Shown: piece by piece, positions 36,707-47,895 of the stretch
Layout of the letters: each line of letters starts with the position of its first letter
Position numbering within the stretch: position 1 is the first letter of the stretch
DNA from: Nemania diffusa
Lineage: Eukaryota > Ascomycota > Sordariomycetes > Xylariales > Xylariaceae
Length of the DNA stretch: 64,000 bases
Direction of reading: 5' to 3'
Assembly: GCA_038501195.1 (NCBI GenBank)
Contig: JBBPUQ010000003.1
Location: 434,001-498,000 of the forward strand
Translations under genes and position numbers: made by a program
The notes under the pieces: generated by a model
Seen by the model: only the letters and a program-made list of their open reading frames with translations
The model's database searches: none
Told to the model about the DNA's origin: nothing

Positions 36707-38041
36707 ATGGTAGCCATATTATATGAATCACGTGTAACCGCCGCGGGCCAGGATTCAACTTACGACAGTAGCGCTATAGTTAATATTCCTGCTTGGATAT
36801 TCTTCTTCATATGTCCCTTTATTGTGGGTATGCGAATTTGGGTGAGGAAGAGAACTGGCGTAGGGCTTGGGGCAGATGATTACACAATCTTAATGGCTCT
36901 TGTAAGTACTCTTGAGGCACACGCATAATTATGAGCCGTCTAATTCATAATTGGTATTTATCTAGGTCTTTGCGATGCTAACCCATATCATCATGCTACG
37001 TGCATGTCGCCATGGCTATGGAAGACGGCTACAAGATCTGACAGGGGCTCAGATGTACAAGGCATCGCAGGTTAGTTTTGATATCCCGACTAAAAGAAGC
37101 ATTAGGAACAGACTCTCAGTTATCTTGCAGTCAGTATATTTGATGCAAATTCTATATAAGGTATCTATTTACCTCACCAAAGCGTCGATTGTCCTGCTAT
37201 ATTTGCGCATTTTTGGTGGCATTAAGTGGTTCAGATGGACTTGCTTTGTGCTCCTTACCTTCATCGTTTCATTTTGTACAGCCGTTACGATAGTTACAAT
37301 ATTTCAATGCCTTCCTGTCGCGGCGGCATTTGACCTAAATATTACGAACAAGAAATGTATCGACAACAGGCATTTCTTGTACCTTAACGCAGCCGTCTCT
37401 ATCACGACCGACACTGTCGTTTTTCTCATTCCGCAGCCGCTTGTTTTCTCCCTGCACATTCCACGAGTGCAAAAGGCTGCATTGGTATTAATATTTGCGC
37501 TCGGCATCTTGTAAGTGAAACCTGCTCCCCTTAACCCCAAACGGCAAAATTTTCAATCATATTTACCCATCGCTAACCACTCACCATTAGTGTTGTAGTG
37601 GCGTCCTGCTTTCGGCTCACAACAATAGAAGATCAATTGAAAAGCACAGAACCGTTTTATGAAATCACCTCAACTATGTGGACAATCATCGAGATGAGCG
37701 TGGCCATTGTATGCGCGTGTCTACCGCATGTCCGTCCTCTCGTCAGGATGTTTCCTACGCTCAAGTCCGTATACAACAAATCAAAAGCTCGAATGAGCAA
37801 TGTGAGGTTCTATCGCAATCCTCGACCGGCGAATGGACGGGAGGGGAGATGGACTAGGGTTGAGTATCCGGGCGGCATCAGACTGACGAGGATCAGTACT
37901 GGAGACGCAAATTCAAGGCTACCATTAACGCGTGAAGATGGAACTTCTGGACTAGTGATTCGTAAGACTACAGAGTATGATATAAGATACTCGAGAAGCA
38001 AGGAAGACTCGGATATCCCTAGACCTTTGCCAATAATGTAA
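36707..38041 (+). CDS. Fungal rhodopsin-domain integral membrane protein
   Basis: Four exons, 36707-36901, 36966-37070, 37131-37510 and 37591-38041, encode 376 residues; all three introns (60-80 nt) have GTAAGT or GTTAGT donors. Seven hydrophobic segments are visible: IPAWIFFFICPFIVGMRI, the ADDYTILMALVFAML region, YLTKASIVLLYLRIFG, CFVLLTFIVSFCTAVTIV, YLNAAVSITTDTVVFLIP, ALVLIFALGIFVVVASCF and MWTIIEMSVAIVCACLP. The order 'R.....GLGADDY', 'LTKASI...LYLRIF', 'FQC.P', 'C.....' and 'E.......CLP..RPL' is that of the fungal rhodopsin-domain family (Pfam Fung_rhodopsin). No retinal-binding lysine was identified, and most members are not photoreceptors. The cytosolic tail is short and basic. An upstream ATG at 36605 is in frame; I prefer 36707. 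Function is unknown; some relatives act as receptors such as PTH11-type proteins. Confidence 0.88.
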
Positions 38042-39587
38042 ACATTCGTTATTATCCCGACTCTTCCAAATACCCCTGAGGCGATTTAATTGCTTCTATA
38101 ATTATAAGATATAAGAGTTCATTAACTGGCCCAATACTTTCTCCTAATAATGAGGCAGAATCGCACTATCATGGCTCATTTATAGCGTTGGAAATAACTG
38201 GCGTCGATTCTCTATTGTACTAATTTACCCAATCAATATCTATTCTTTCTTTGGCTTTCGTTTAACTTTTCCTTATCGGGATGAGATCATCTTACATTTC
38301 AATAGCCGAGATACAAAGTCCCTACGCCATGAGTTGCCATAAACTTACTTTTATAAACTATTATAATAACATACCTAAATTCTTATATCTTATGTTAGCA
38401 ATTAATGACGAATATTCTTGCCTAAATTTACCCTTTAAACATCTTTAATAAGCTCAAGAACTATCTTTCTTACTGGGAATCCGTGTTATCAAAAGTAGGA
38501 GTATGATTCATCGTAAGCTATTTCAAACTTGTTATGCTTGTAACCCCAGCACTTTGGCTTTCTAGTTTTTCAAATGCTATTATACGTTCCGGACGAACTC
38601 GGTGTTTAATTAGGTGCAACGACCACAGTCTCTTGATAATGGTATAATATGGCATTCAAACTATGAACTATGTAGAAGTGCTCTTTTTATTATTAGTGTA
38701 GACAATCTTCTATGTTCCTAATCATTAGGAAAACGGTATATCAGCAAGTCTTATTTTTCATGACGTCTGGTGATCTTGATGTGTATATAACCCAGATATT
38801 TATACATTAATAGCATAGAACCTTAACCACACCTACTAAATTGCTAAGCATAACCATGTTCTCGGGCTTATTATGAGACTCATTATGACTAAATCTCCGC
38901 CAATACCGTCGCATTACCGCTAGCAAACGAGTAACACGCTGCGTCCTACACCATCACCTGTGGACTTCGCGTGGGATATATTTAAAGCCATCTTCCACTT
39001 TCGCTTCAGTGATCAGTCATCAGAAAGGTGTCCAATTGTCCAATCGGCGATTGTGGGGTTGCATTCCGCATAGCCGGAGCTAAGCCTCAGGCTTGGCAGG
39101 CTATATGATTGGTCACCAGCACGTCCTACTTAGGCGAGCGCACGGCAAAGGTATGGCGAAGGTGATGACCTCAGCATATGACTTACTATGTATCTATAAG
39201 TAGGGCGATCATTGCAAATCCGCGCAGAGTAGGAGGCCCATTATCGGGATTAACAAGGGAAGCAAATGGACCTAAAATTTGAGGTCGAGATGCATTGTGA
39301 AATGAGTAGGATGTTTTGCGTAGCATTAGTAGTATATGAGCATAGGGACCACAATATGCCCCCTTACCCTTGCATATGGAGATAACCCCTAGACATCCAT
39401 TGCAATTCGTCATGTAGGTATAAGTTTAGGGGCTTGAATGGGCACTAAAGCCACGTACACAATCAAGAACAGCTACCTGTTAAAATAAAATTGTGTAGCA
39501 AAAAGGTGAGGAGGTGAGTACCTGGGTACCTGGGTATTAGGGTTTTAAAGGAGTGTTGAGCAGGGGTAAACGAGCTAACTTAATTCG

Positions 39588-39662
39588 GTTGCAATGGTTA
39601 AGGCCTTACCTTTTTTGGTCAGGATGACCGCTCTCATTGGTTCGAGTCCTAGACCCCACGCC
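39588..39662 (+). pseudogene. tRNA-like relic with A-box and B-box (pseudo-tRNA or SINE head)
   Basis: The stretch contains ATGGTTAAGGCC at 39594-39605, like the D-arm A-box of fungal Leu/Ser tRNAs. A perfect B-box GGTTCGAGTCC follows at 39639-39649, about the normal spacing away. The T-stem pairs poorly (ATTGG against CCTAG) and the 3' ACCCCAC has no complementary 5' acceptor strand, so it is not a working tRNA. Such a decayed internal polymerase III promoter suggests a dead tRNA or a tRNA-derived SINE head. Only one copy was seen. Confidence 0.4.
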
Positions 39663-40752
39663 ACAGTAGCGAGACGTGAAGGACCTTGAACAGCTGAAAA
39701 TCAAGCTGCCTCTCGCGGAATGACTCGATGGGAGCACGCGGAAACTCCACGGCCTGTCTGGTAGGAGGATCTTGAACTTGTTTCATCTTAGGATACTAGG
39801 CATCTATTCTGTATCTATAAATGTATTCATGAGATTGCCGATATCACTTAGACCGAACCCCCAAATCGTGCCTTGGCAGGCTTGGCTGCCCAAACAGCAG
39901 CCATCATCTCGGTAGCTCCCACTCAACAATCAAGTAGACCCAGTGACAAACACATCTCTTTTAGGCTTCCTCTGTATTGGGCTGAAAATGAAACTCTTAT
40001 TAGCCTACTGTCGATGATTACGCCTAAAGAAAGGTTGACGTGACGCGCGGTTCCGCTATTAATGACGTCGAAAAGAGAAATACTATCCTAGAATTTTCAT
40101 CCTCCAAGCCTCCACAATAATATGCGGCAAGAAGTCTGGAAAGGATGAAGAAAGGAAGGAAATGGGTTTAGGTCTTATTACAGAATACCGAATGCAGGAT
40201 GTCTCCTTTTAGCATGTGGATGTCAGTTACCAATCAACGAACAAGAATTAACGCGATTCTATAGTGGGCCGGTTCCTTCAGCCCTATGACCCCAGACCCC
40301 AACATTATGGTTTGCTAAACCATATATTATCGTGGATCTCATTACTGTAACTCCTTCTCGCTATGATCTACCAGACTAGGATAGTATGGTTTGATAGAGG
40401 AGCGAGCCACGTGTCTCTACTATGGCGAGCCTCATAAATGACATAGCTTCCAAGTGGAAAATCCCGAATATACCTTTCACTAGTAGCCTATTGTCTTGTG
40501 TCACCTTAGGCAACATTCTCTTGGAAGGGGTAACTGCCTGCGGACTTTAAGTCCGCCTCTCATCAAAATTAGATTCGGAGTCAGCAGCCATTCAGACGGC
40601 TGATCCGACTGATATTGTCGTCGTGGTTTTATTCAACAGCAGGTAAACTGTTGAAAAAAGGAAGGTGTGGAGAAGGGAAATCTATTCAGCGTGATATCAT
40701 CGACCCGACTGACCTAGTAGGAAGGAAACACTTTGGCATCACCGAAGAGGTC

Positions 40753-40760
40753 TATATAAA
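40753..40760 (+). promoter_or_regulatory. TATA-like element before the deaminase-like gene
   Basis: TATATAAA lies 266 bp before the ATG at 41026. An A/C-rich leader without G+C bias shift follows, typical of fungal 5' untranslated regions. Confidence 0.35.
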
Positions 40761-41025
40761 CGGACGTTGCTAATGTAAATAGGCGAAAGAGACAAGAACA
40801 CAACACACAGCACATAGTACATACTATTAGATCTTCAACGCCAAGTCGAATATTTCAATAATTTTGCCTTAAAGGTAACTATTACGCCTCAGTTCTCGAT
40901 AGACCAGAGGCGAAAGAAAAGAACAAGAAGCAGACACGTTAGATCAATCCAGTTCCTACCTAGTCTACGAAAAGAAAACCTGGTCATAAGAAGGACAACG
41001 GAAGGATAACAAACCAGAAGTCATC

Positions 41026-41760
41026 ATGCCTCAGTTCCTCTTTATCGAACTTCCCAGCTTCCGCGTCAAAGACCAGAGCGGCAACACTGTGGCCCTATCC
41101 AACCGACACCTAGGACGCATGATAACCCTCTTCCAATACGTGCGAAGCGGGCTTCGCACAAGCGGCAACTACAGTCTCGACCTATGCACATCCCTCCTCT
41201 TCAGCAACCGCGAGACAGACCTCTGGACCGCCGTCCACACCCTGCCGCAAGGCCACCACGCCGAGGAGAACCTGCTGCTCGCCTACTTCCACAGCTTCGA
41301 CTCGCCGGGCGCGTACCCGATCGTGGACGCGATGCTCCTGCGCTCGAAGCCGTGCCGGAGCTGCATGGAGTACTTCTCGCTGGGCGGCAAGCAGCTGCAG
41401 CCGCTCGACGACGGCACGGGCACGGGCACGCTGACGGCAGCGGCGCCGTTCCGGGCCAAGTTCACGCCGCGCGTGGACAAGAGCTACACGCCCGTGTTCT
41501 ACCTCTCGCGCGCCCTCGACGACGCCCAGCGGGGCGGCCTCTGGCACCAGCTGGGCCAGATGTGGACCGGTGGCCTCGGCGCCATGGGCGCCGTCCTCGG
41601 GTCGTCGCCGGCCGTGCAGGCCGGGGAGATGTACTACCTCTTCAACGACGGCGCGACGCCCTGGTACGCGCTCAACGGGCAGGAGAACATGAGCGACGCC
41701 GAGATCGCCGAGGCCATTGTGCGCCAGGAGTTGAACCCCGTTTACTGGATTGGGAGGTGA
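41026..41760 (+). CDS. Intronless protein with cytidine-deaminase-like zinc motifs
   Basis: One uninterrupted frame encodes 244 residues; the ATG has a good context (CATCATGCC). The centre carries H78-A-E80-E, then P109-C110-R-S-C113, with 30 residues between the glutamate and first cysteine. That is the H-x-E...P-C-x-x-C zinc site of the cytidine/nucleic-acid deaminase superfamily, in which the histidine and both cysteines hold zinc and the glutamate moves protons. The N-terminus (MPQFLFIELP) and the helix before HAEE fit a preceding beta strand and helix. The C-terminal 100 residues include a Gly/Ala-rich patch and a conserved-looking 'YYLFNDGATPWYALN'. No signal peptide or membrane helix is present. 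Substrate (free nucleoside, RNA, DNA or other) is unknown. The gene is much more G+C rich, especially at third positions, than the surrounding 5 kb. I do not recognise a named subfamily. Confidence 0.78.
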   Translation: MPQFLFIELPSFRVKDQSGNTVALSNRHLGRMITLFQYVRSGLRTSGNYSLDLCTSLLFSNRETDLWTAVHTLPQGHHAEENLLLAYFHSFDSPGAYPIVDAMLLRSKPCRSCMEYFSLGGKQLQPLDDGTGTGTLTAAAPFRAKFTPRVDKSYTPVFYLSRALDDAQRGGLWHQLGQMWTGGLGAMGAVLGSSPAVQAGEMYYLFNDGATPWYALNGQENMSDAEIAEAIVRQELNPVYWIGR

Positions 41761-43930
41761 ATGAACTCACTGCCGCTGGCATTGATGGGCATCCATGTCA
41801 CTTCTGACGCCCGTGGTTGACACCAACTCAGCACCATCACAGTACCACAGTACCATCACATGGTAAAATAAAGAAAGGGTTCTTCGGGGCTATGCTAGCC
41901 AATAGCGCCCGACTCCCCTTACCTACACATATACGAGCAAAAAGTTATAGACATGCTTTTTCAAATACATAGAAGGGTTTGCTGGGATATCAGGGGTGTT
42001 CAGAAATCTAAGGTTTAACTTTCATGTACGGCGTCTTAGTCAGGCACGGGCGTTAATTTATAGGATAGACTTTCGGATGGCATAACTAGATGTAGAACAG
42101 CAACAAATCGGGCGGATAGCAAGGGCCGGGCCTCTGCATACTTATTACCTAGATAGACAATATGTGCAATAGAAAACTTTCCACACTGCTATCACTGCAA
42201 TATTGAACGCAGATACTTAAACTCAGCATGAGCATCTTGACATCTCGTAGTTCCCTGCAAACTAACTCGTAGCATGCTTAAGCCCGAGCCTACCTATGAA
42301 TTTCACATGTTAGGCTATACAGAACCTAGGGCCGATTATCCATATCGTATTGCTGAGATCAAATTCACAGGATAATCAGACTGTATAAGCATTTCGCTAG
42401 GTCCAAGCTCTTCTTATGTCACCCTCAACTCTTATGTCATTCTCTCTTTGTGCGTCACTCTAACCTCGACACGGAATCAGAGGATCACATCAGCCGGAAG
42501 TCGTGCCTTTTAGGAGGTATATCCTATACGAATTACTTTGAAGCCGCCATTAGAGCGATGCATTGTATTGAGACCTCCCTCACCCCTACGACTTCTAATT
42601 CAACTCATACGTTCCTTACCTCTTTTGTCTACTCCCTTCAAAACCGTAGCTGCTTACCCACATTCACAGTCAAAAGTGATTAAATGTGCTGTAATAAGGA
42701 ATAATAACTGTAAAACATGTCGATTGCTATGGCGTAATCTTCGCCGTGAGGGGAAATACAAACAGGCAACTTCAACCTGATAATATCTCTTCTCTACAAA
42801 TGATCCCATAGCATAATATTTAATATCTTCGTAGCAAATTACTTCCTATTATTTGACACGGGTTGGAGGTTAATCGGATGTTCAGTAGCGTTCCATGATC
42901 CGATGAATGTTGACTCCAGTGGGTATTGTGTGAAGCATTTGATAGGATACCCTACCTCTCAGGGGCTAACCCCCTTTTTCTCTCACATGGGTTCACTCAA
43001 TAAGGGATAAGATGAGAATCTAGCAGAACGAAGCCAACTTCTTCGCAGTGCATAGTGTTAGTTAGTCAAGCGCAAGTACTATATTGAGGCATTGAAATGA
43101 TGAATGAATAGGAAGCATTTTCAAGCCAGTGAGTGTGATCTGGTGCACTTGCGACCTTCTGGTTGCCTTTCGTTCCTCCCACGCCGCTTGGATCGCTCTA
43201 ATAGATATTGATTCAGACTATTAGCGCTCAATAGGCCGCCAATTAACTATCGAGTCGTTGATCATGGGTTACTGTTTCGAAAGTTCAACTGTTCAAAACT
43301 TCCAAAGAGAACAAGTTGTAGGCGTAGTGCAGAGAACTTACAATACGCAACACTAACCTACTATATCCAAGAGGCGTAAGATTCCGGGCGTAACTATCGC
43401 GGCGGGGGAAATGCGCAAGGAAAAAGCAACGGAAAATATCTGCGCATGATTATTCTATTTTTCTTTTTCTTTCTTTCTTTCTTTTTCTTCTATTTTTATC
43501 TTTTTCTTTTTTTTATGAAATTCAAAAGTAAGGTTTACTTTTGGTGTGTATTGCGCGACACCCTTTCGGGGTGACGAAACTATATAATATCCAATTACAC
43601 TAGATAATCCAACATGGCGCCATATGTGCCGTAGAGGAGGGTGGGGTTACAGAAGCGTGTCTTCCCCCAATATAATATAGTATACCGCTGTTTCAGTGCC
43701 AACCTTTTGTTGAACTTGTTGCTTTGAAGCCAACACGATAAGGTGGTGAAGTAAAGAATGTACGAAAGTACGGATAGTGAACGGCTCCATGAATGGATGG
43801 ATAATGGCTGGATGGGTAGCTAGATGAATAGCTGGGTAGATAGTTGCGTAGTTGGGTAAATGTTGTGGGATGGGATAGCTGGATGGGCAAATATATGAAT
43901 AAACGAACGATAATTAGTCCCGAAAGGTCG
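41761..43930. other. Gene-free interval, 2.2 kb
   Basis: This lies between two convergent genes (deaminase-like and P450) and holds both 3' flanks. A pyrimidine microsatellite of repeated CTTT units occurs at about 43454-43515. A repeating GGATGG/TAGCTGGAT-type pattern lies at about 43790-43890. Short frames near 42.45-42.78 kb have no recognisable content. Confidence 0.5.
43454..43515. repeat. CTTT-type pyrimidine microsatellite
   Basis: A run of about 60 bases consists almost only of T and C, with repeated TTTC units, on the plus strand. It lies in the intergenic region downstream of the P450 stop. Confidence 0.7.
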
Positions 43931-46010
43931 TCACACGTCATCAGAGTCCGATGTGCCGGAGGAAATAGATTCGTTAGTAGAGTGCATCGGGCCACTCGTT
44001 TCACTGCCGCGATCACTTGACGCGTCGTCGACCATACAGTTATCAAACTCCGCCTCTTTCTTCCTAAGATCGTCACTCCTCCTTTCCCTAGCACCTACCT
44101 TTGGCCTTAGTGGCTCACTGAATAATGTCATATCCTCCTCCAAGTCGCAATCATCGTCGCCTTTCCCGGTCTCCCACATGCAGCGCAGGAGCCTCGCCCG
44201 CTTCTCGCCGCGCACGACGGCGTCGAACTCGAAGGGCTTCGGCTTGGCGATGAGCAGCGGCGTGTAGTCGTTCCAGTGGACGGGCACCTCGCTGCCGTCG
44301 GCGCGGCGCTTCTTGCGGATGTCGAAGGCCCACGCCATCCCGCCCATCGCCAGGTACAGGTCCTGCTCTACCAGCGGGATGCCCTGGCACGTCCGACGTC
44401 CGAACCCGAACTGGCTGAACCCGTTCAGCTTCGGGTGCGTCGTCAGCGGCCCCTTGTACGTTGGGTACGCCGGGTCCAGCCACCGCGCGGGATTGAACTC
44501 GTCCCCGTCCGGATACATCTTTTCGTCCCTCGTCATAGCCCTGGTTTCGAATCAGCATGTGTACATTTAATATGATCTCAATTTAATCGCTTTACTCAAA
44601 GAAAAGTACTAGGGTGTGATGCTTAGGCTCACCATTCCAATGCGTGAATAGTAGCACCCGCGGGGATGAAATAGCCATTATACACATCGTCTTTCGTTAT
44701 AGCATGCGGGATCCCTATATCATTGACGTTAGTATCGCTCTTCGGCATTTGGTGAGATAAAGCACGGGCTATCTTTCTGTCGTGCTCGATTACATACCTG
44801 TTGGGACAGGAGGCCTCCACCGAATGACCTCCTTGACAACGGCGCGCAATAGGGGTAGCTTTTCCCGATGCTCCCATTGAGGACAATCACCGCCGCAAAC
44901 CTGGTCTATCTCGCTTTGGAGCTTCCTTTGCCACTCAGGATAATGTAGCATGGCCAAAAGAAAGCTCTGAATCGGGCTTCCGATGGTCAACGCCCCGGCA
45001 ATGGCCATCTGGCCGACGACGTACGACGCCTCAGCTTCTTCGATTAAGTCAGATTTACCACCTGGGAGACCAGTGCTTTCAATGAAAGTGCGGATGAAGC
45101 TCGGCTCGGCCATGGCATTGTCGATACAGTCATGCGCATACTTAACGTTGTCTCGGAGAAGTTGGGCCTCCATGGCATGGCGCGCATTTTCTTTTTGCTG
45201 CCAGGGACTTAAAAATGTGGGTAGATACATTAACCAAGAAATAAGATTGGGTAAAGCTCCTGCCGGTGAGATGCTGTCGAGTAGACCAGCCGTTGTGACA
45301 CGGAGTCGCTGTGCTGATTGTGGGCTCCCCCATGACAGTCGGGCGACTGTCCGAGACGTAAACTGTTCGATGAATTCACGGTACTGTGATGCATCGGTCG
45401 AAAGGAGATAGAGAAACCGATCACGCTCCTTGCTCGGGTAGTCGTGTAACGACCAGTTGGCCGTCATCAACTGCTGAGCTAACTTGCGTTGGCGTTTCCA
45501 TATATCTGTTAATATTATGAGTAAATAGCCTCCTATAAAACGAAGTCAGAAACATACCGTTACTGCCTGTCAATGCCAGGTAATCTCCCTTAGTTCGGTT
45601 GTCCGGCAGATTAGGGATCTGAGGGCGGTCAGAGTAGATAGCTGCCCGTCGGGAGAGAAGGTCGTGGGCGACCTGTTCCGACGAGATCCAGACGTGAACC
45701 GTCCCAAAGGACTCCGTTTGATATATTGGCCCGTATTCTTTGCTCCAATCATAGAATTTGAGCCATGATGACTCAGACGGTACATCGTGTACCCGGCCCA
45801 CGATCGGGTAAGCTGTCAAGGTTAGGATCATGTAGAGTATATGACATAATTGTAAAGTATGAGTGACCGGAGATGTCACCACTTACACTTGGGACCTGGA
45901 AGAGGCTGAGCTCCGGGAGGGATCCTAGCCCTCATACGCTCCTTTCGTCTTAATTGGACGACGCATAGCAACAGTCCCGCAATTGCTAGGAGAAAAATTA
46001 ATGCCATCAT
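43931..46010 (-). CDS. Microsomal cytochrome P450 monooxygenase
   Basis: Five exons on the minus strand (46010-45887, 45812-45558, 45505-44798, 44714-44633, 44540-43931) encode 592 residues. An N-terminal anchor (MMALIFLLAIAGLLLCVVQL) is followed by basic residues and a Pro-rich hinge (IPPGAQPLPGP), placing the enzyme on the ER face. Later come 'YGPIYQTESFGTVHVWISS', the I-helix region 'AGALTIGSPIQSFLLAML', the K-helix ExxR in 'KEVIRWRPPVPTGIPHA', the PERF-like 'EFNPARWL' and the heme loop FGFGRRTCQG with Cys about 441. The I-helix lacks the usual acidic-Thr pair (ALTIGSP in place of AGxDT). The ~80 residues after the core are acidic and Ser-rich, which is unusual. It should oxidise a small lipophilic substrate using a P450 reductase. 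No cluster genes are beside it. Confidence 0.92.
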
Positions 46011-47895
46011 AGCCGCTTCGAGAGCTAACCGATACGGACATATAGGGGAAGACGACGAAGCCTACGATTATATGCTTCGAGGCTGTCGCGTCTTTCGGGG
46101 GTTTAAAGGTCAAAGTGATCGGCCGGAAATCTTGATAAATCCGATGCGTGATTTGTTATATCGACCACCACCTGTGAGACCTGCCGCCAGATGGTATTCT
46201 GTCCTATTTAAGAACGAAAAAAAGAAAGTTTCTCTCATGCAAAGTCATCGAGACTCTCTCAAATCTGTGGGGCCGCCAGAGAGGGCATGGTTGTAATTCT
46301 AGAAGTAGTGAGGAACTAGGATGCAAAGGGAACGGATTTACAGAGTTGCTATGATATGAGGGCAACGCCATGATGATACCATCTTCCTACTAGCCAAGAG
46401 AGGCTCATGATATTACACGGCCGTCGGCGCCACACGAGGTCATGGCGCTCCAGAAGGCAAGAGCCTTTCGTTTACACACATGCTGTAGTAATCCCCCGGC
46501 ATGAACGGGTCCATGGCCCGGAAAACATACTAGCTAAGATCAAGATTGAGTTGGTGTTGAAACACGATGAGAAAACTAGATTTCCCCTGACCGGATAACA
46601 CTTCCAAGGCCCTACTAGGATTCCAGAATCCGACGGCTGTCCCGAGAGGCTAAAGCGAGCGGGTTCAAGCTGTCTGTCAAAATCCCGAAAGCCCGCCCGC
46701 CAAGGGTCAGCCCGTCTATAGGCAAAGTTTTGCAGCAGCAGTGGTTGTTGTCTGTTGTTGATAACGCCGGGGAACCATGATGGCCACGGTAAAAGAAAAG
46801 GGCGAGGCGCGAGCTAATTTTTGCTACGCACTTACACCAAGTACATCCGAAGTTGTACTGACGTGGCCCCCTCAGCCAATCATCTCGAGGGCTGCTTAGT
46901 AAGTGACAGCGAGAAGACAGGTTACCTCGCCGTTAATCATTAAGACGTTATCGACTCCGAAGACGATGGTATCTATCGATAATAAAATACAGGTTAGTAA
47001 AACGATATAGCTAGGGTTTGGCCTGTATTGCTATAGTTGAAGACATGAAAAGAAGATGAATCATTAACTATCACCATTATCGAGGCTGAGGCTGGCCACG
47101 GTGCATAGCCTGAGCTAAGACATCAAAGTTGTTCCTTACACTGATCCGTATTGGCTTATATGTGGTATACCCGATGCACGGGTCGCTAGGGTCGATTGGT
47201 TTATTGACTCGGCTATCTGCACGTTTCGGAGCTGAGAAAGTGTAAATTGAACGGCTGGGTGTGCACGTGAAAAGCAGTTCTTGTCGTCGACGCATATTAA
47301 AGAGGCTTGAACTAGGGTCTTTTTTTTAATCCTCCTCGCCGGTCGAAGTTTAGAATATCATACGAGAACCAAGAAGAAAATGACATTATTCGTAAATAAT
47401 TGCGTCGAGATGCGGAACGAAGGACACGAAGGAAGAAGTAATAGGTAGTGTAGAGCGGTTATCACCGCAACTCAATCCAGTGCGTCAGACCGCGGCCCGC
47501 AAGGGGCTGGGCCTAAGATCATATCATGTCGGGCATACACAGTACAGCTACCGTATTAATACGTTTGCTGTGGCTTTTAGATGTCAAATGGTCAGCGGAT
47601 GTCCGATGATTGACCCGAGTCAATGGCGGACTCTTATTTGTCTACCAATAATTACCTATCAGATACCTGCCTAGGTACCTAATCCATCATTTTTAGTGCC
47701 ATTGGGCTAGGTTGTTTCACGAAATTCGTGCTACAAAACACCCCTACCTATGCTTGTCGTACACAATGGCGCCCTGATACAGCACTATTGTTATCTATAT
47801 CGCGAGACTTGCGGTCTGCTTAGATTGGAGGTAAAAATATAACTGCATGATCTAGCCGTAGCGAAAGCATCGTCTTATTTTCAAGGATCATGTAT
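46011..47895. other. Gene-free interval, 1.9 kb
   Basis: No gene is supported. The left part is the P450 promoter side; the right end is the 3' flank of the arginyl-tRNA synthetase gene. TACCTA/TAGGTA motifs recur near 47650-47760. Confidence 0.45.

Larger units (their letters stand above)
38042..41025. other. Gene-free interval, 3.0 kb
   Basis: No protein gene is supported. It contains a tRNA-like relic near 39.6 kb and, at the right end, the promoter and a leader of more than 200 nt for the deaminase-like gene. Other parts show nothing recognisable. Confidence 0.45.

Noticed and set aside
41182..41807. Two overlapping frames on either strand of the deaminase-like gene
   Set aside because: They come from high G+C content with few stops, encode Arg/Ala/Pro strings, and lack motifs. 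The frame from 41026 has the zinc-site residues.
42450..42780. Small gene between the deaminase-like gene and the P450
   Set aside because: Two overlapping short frames lack motifs, introns or codon bias, and sit in the A+T-leaning downstream flank.
43931..46010. Secondary-metabolite cluster around the P450
   Set aside because: No synthase, terpene cyclase, NRPS, PKS or pathway regulator lies within reach; the neighbours are a deaminase-like gene and ArgRS.
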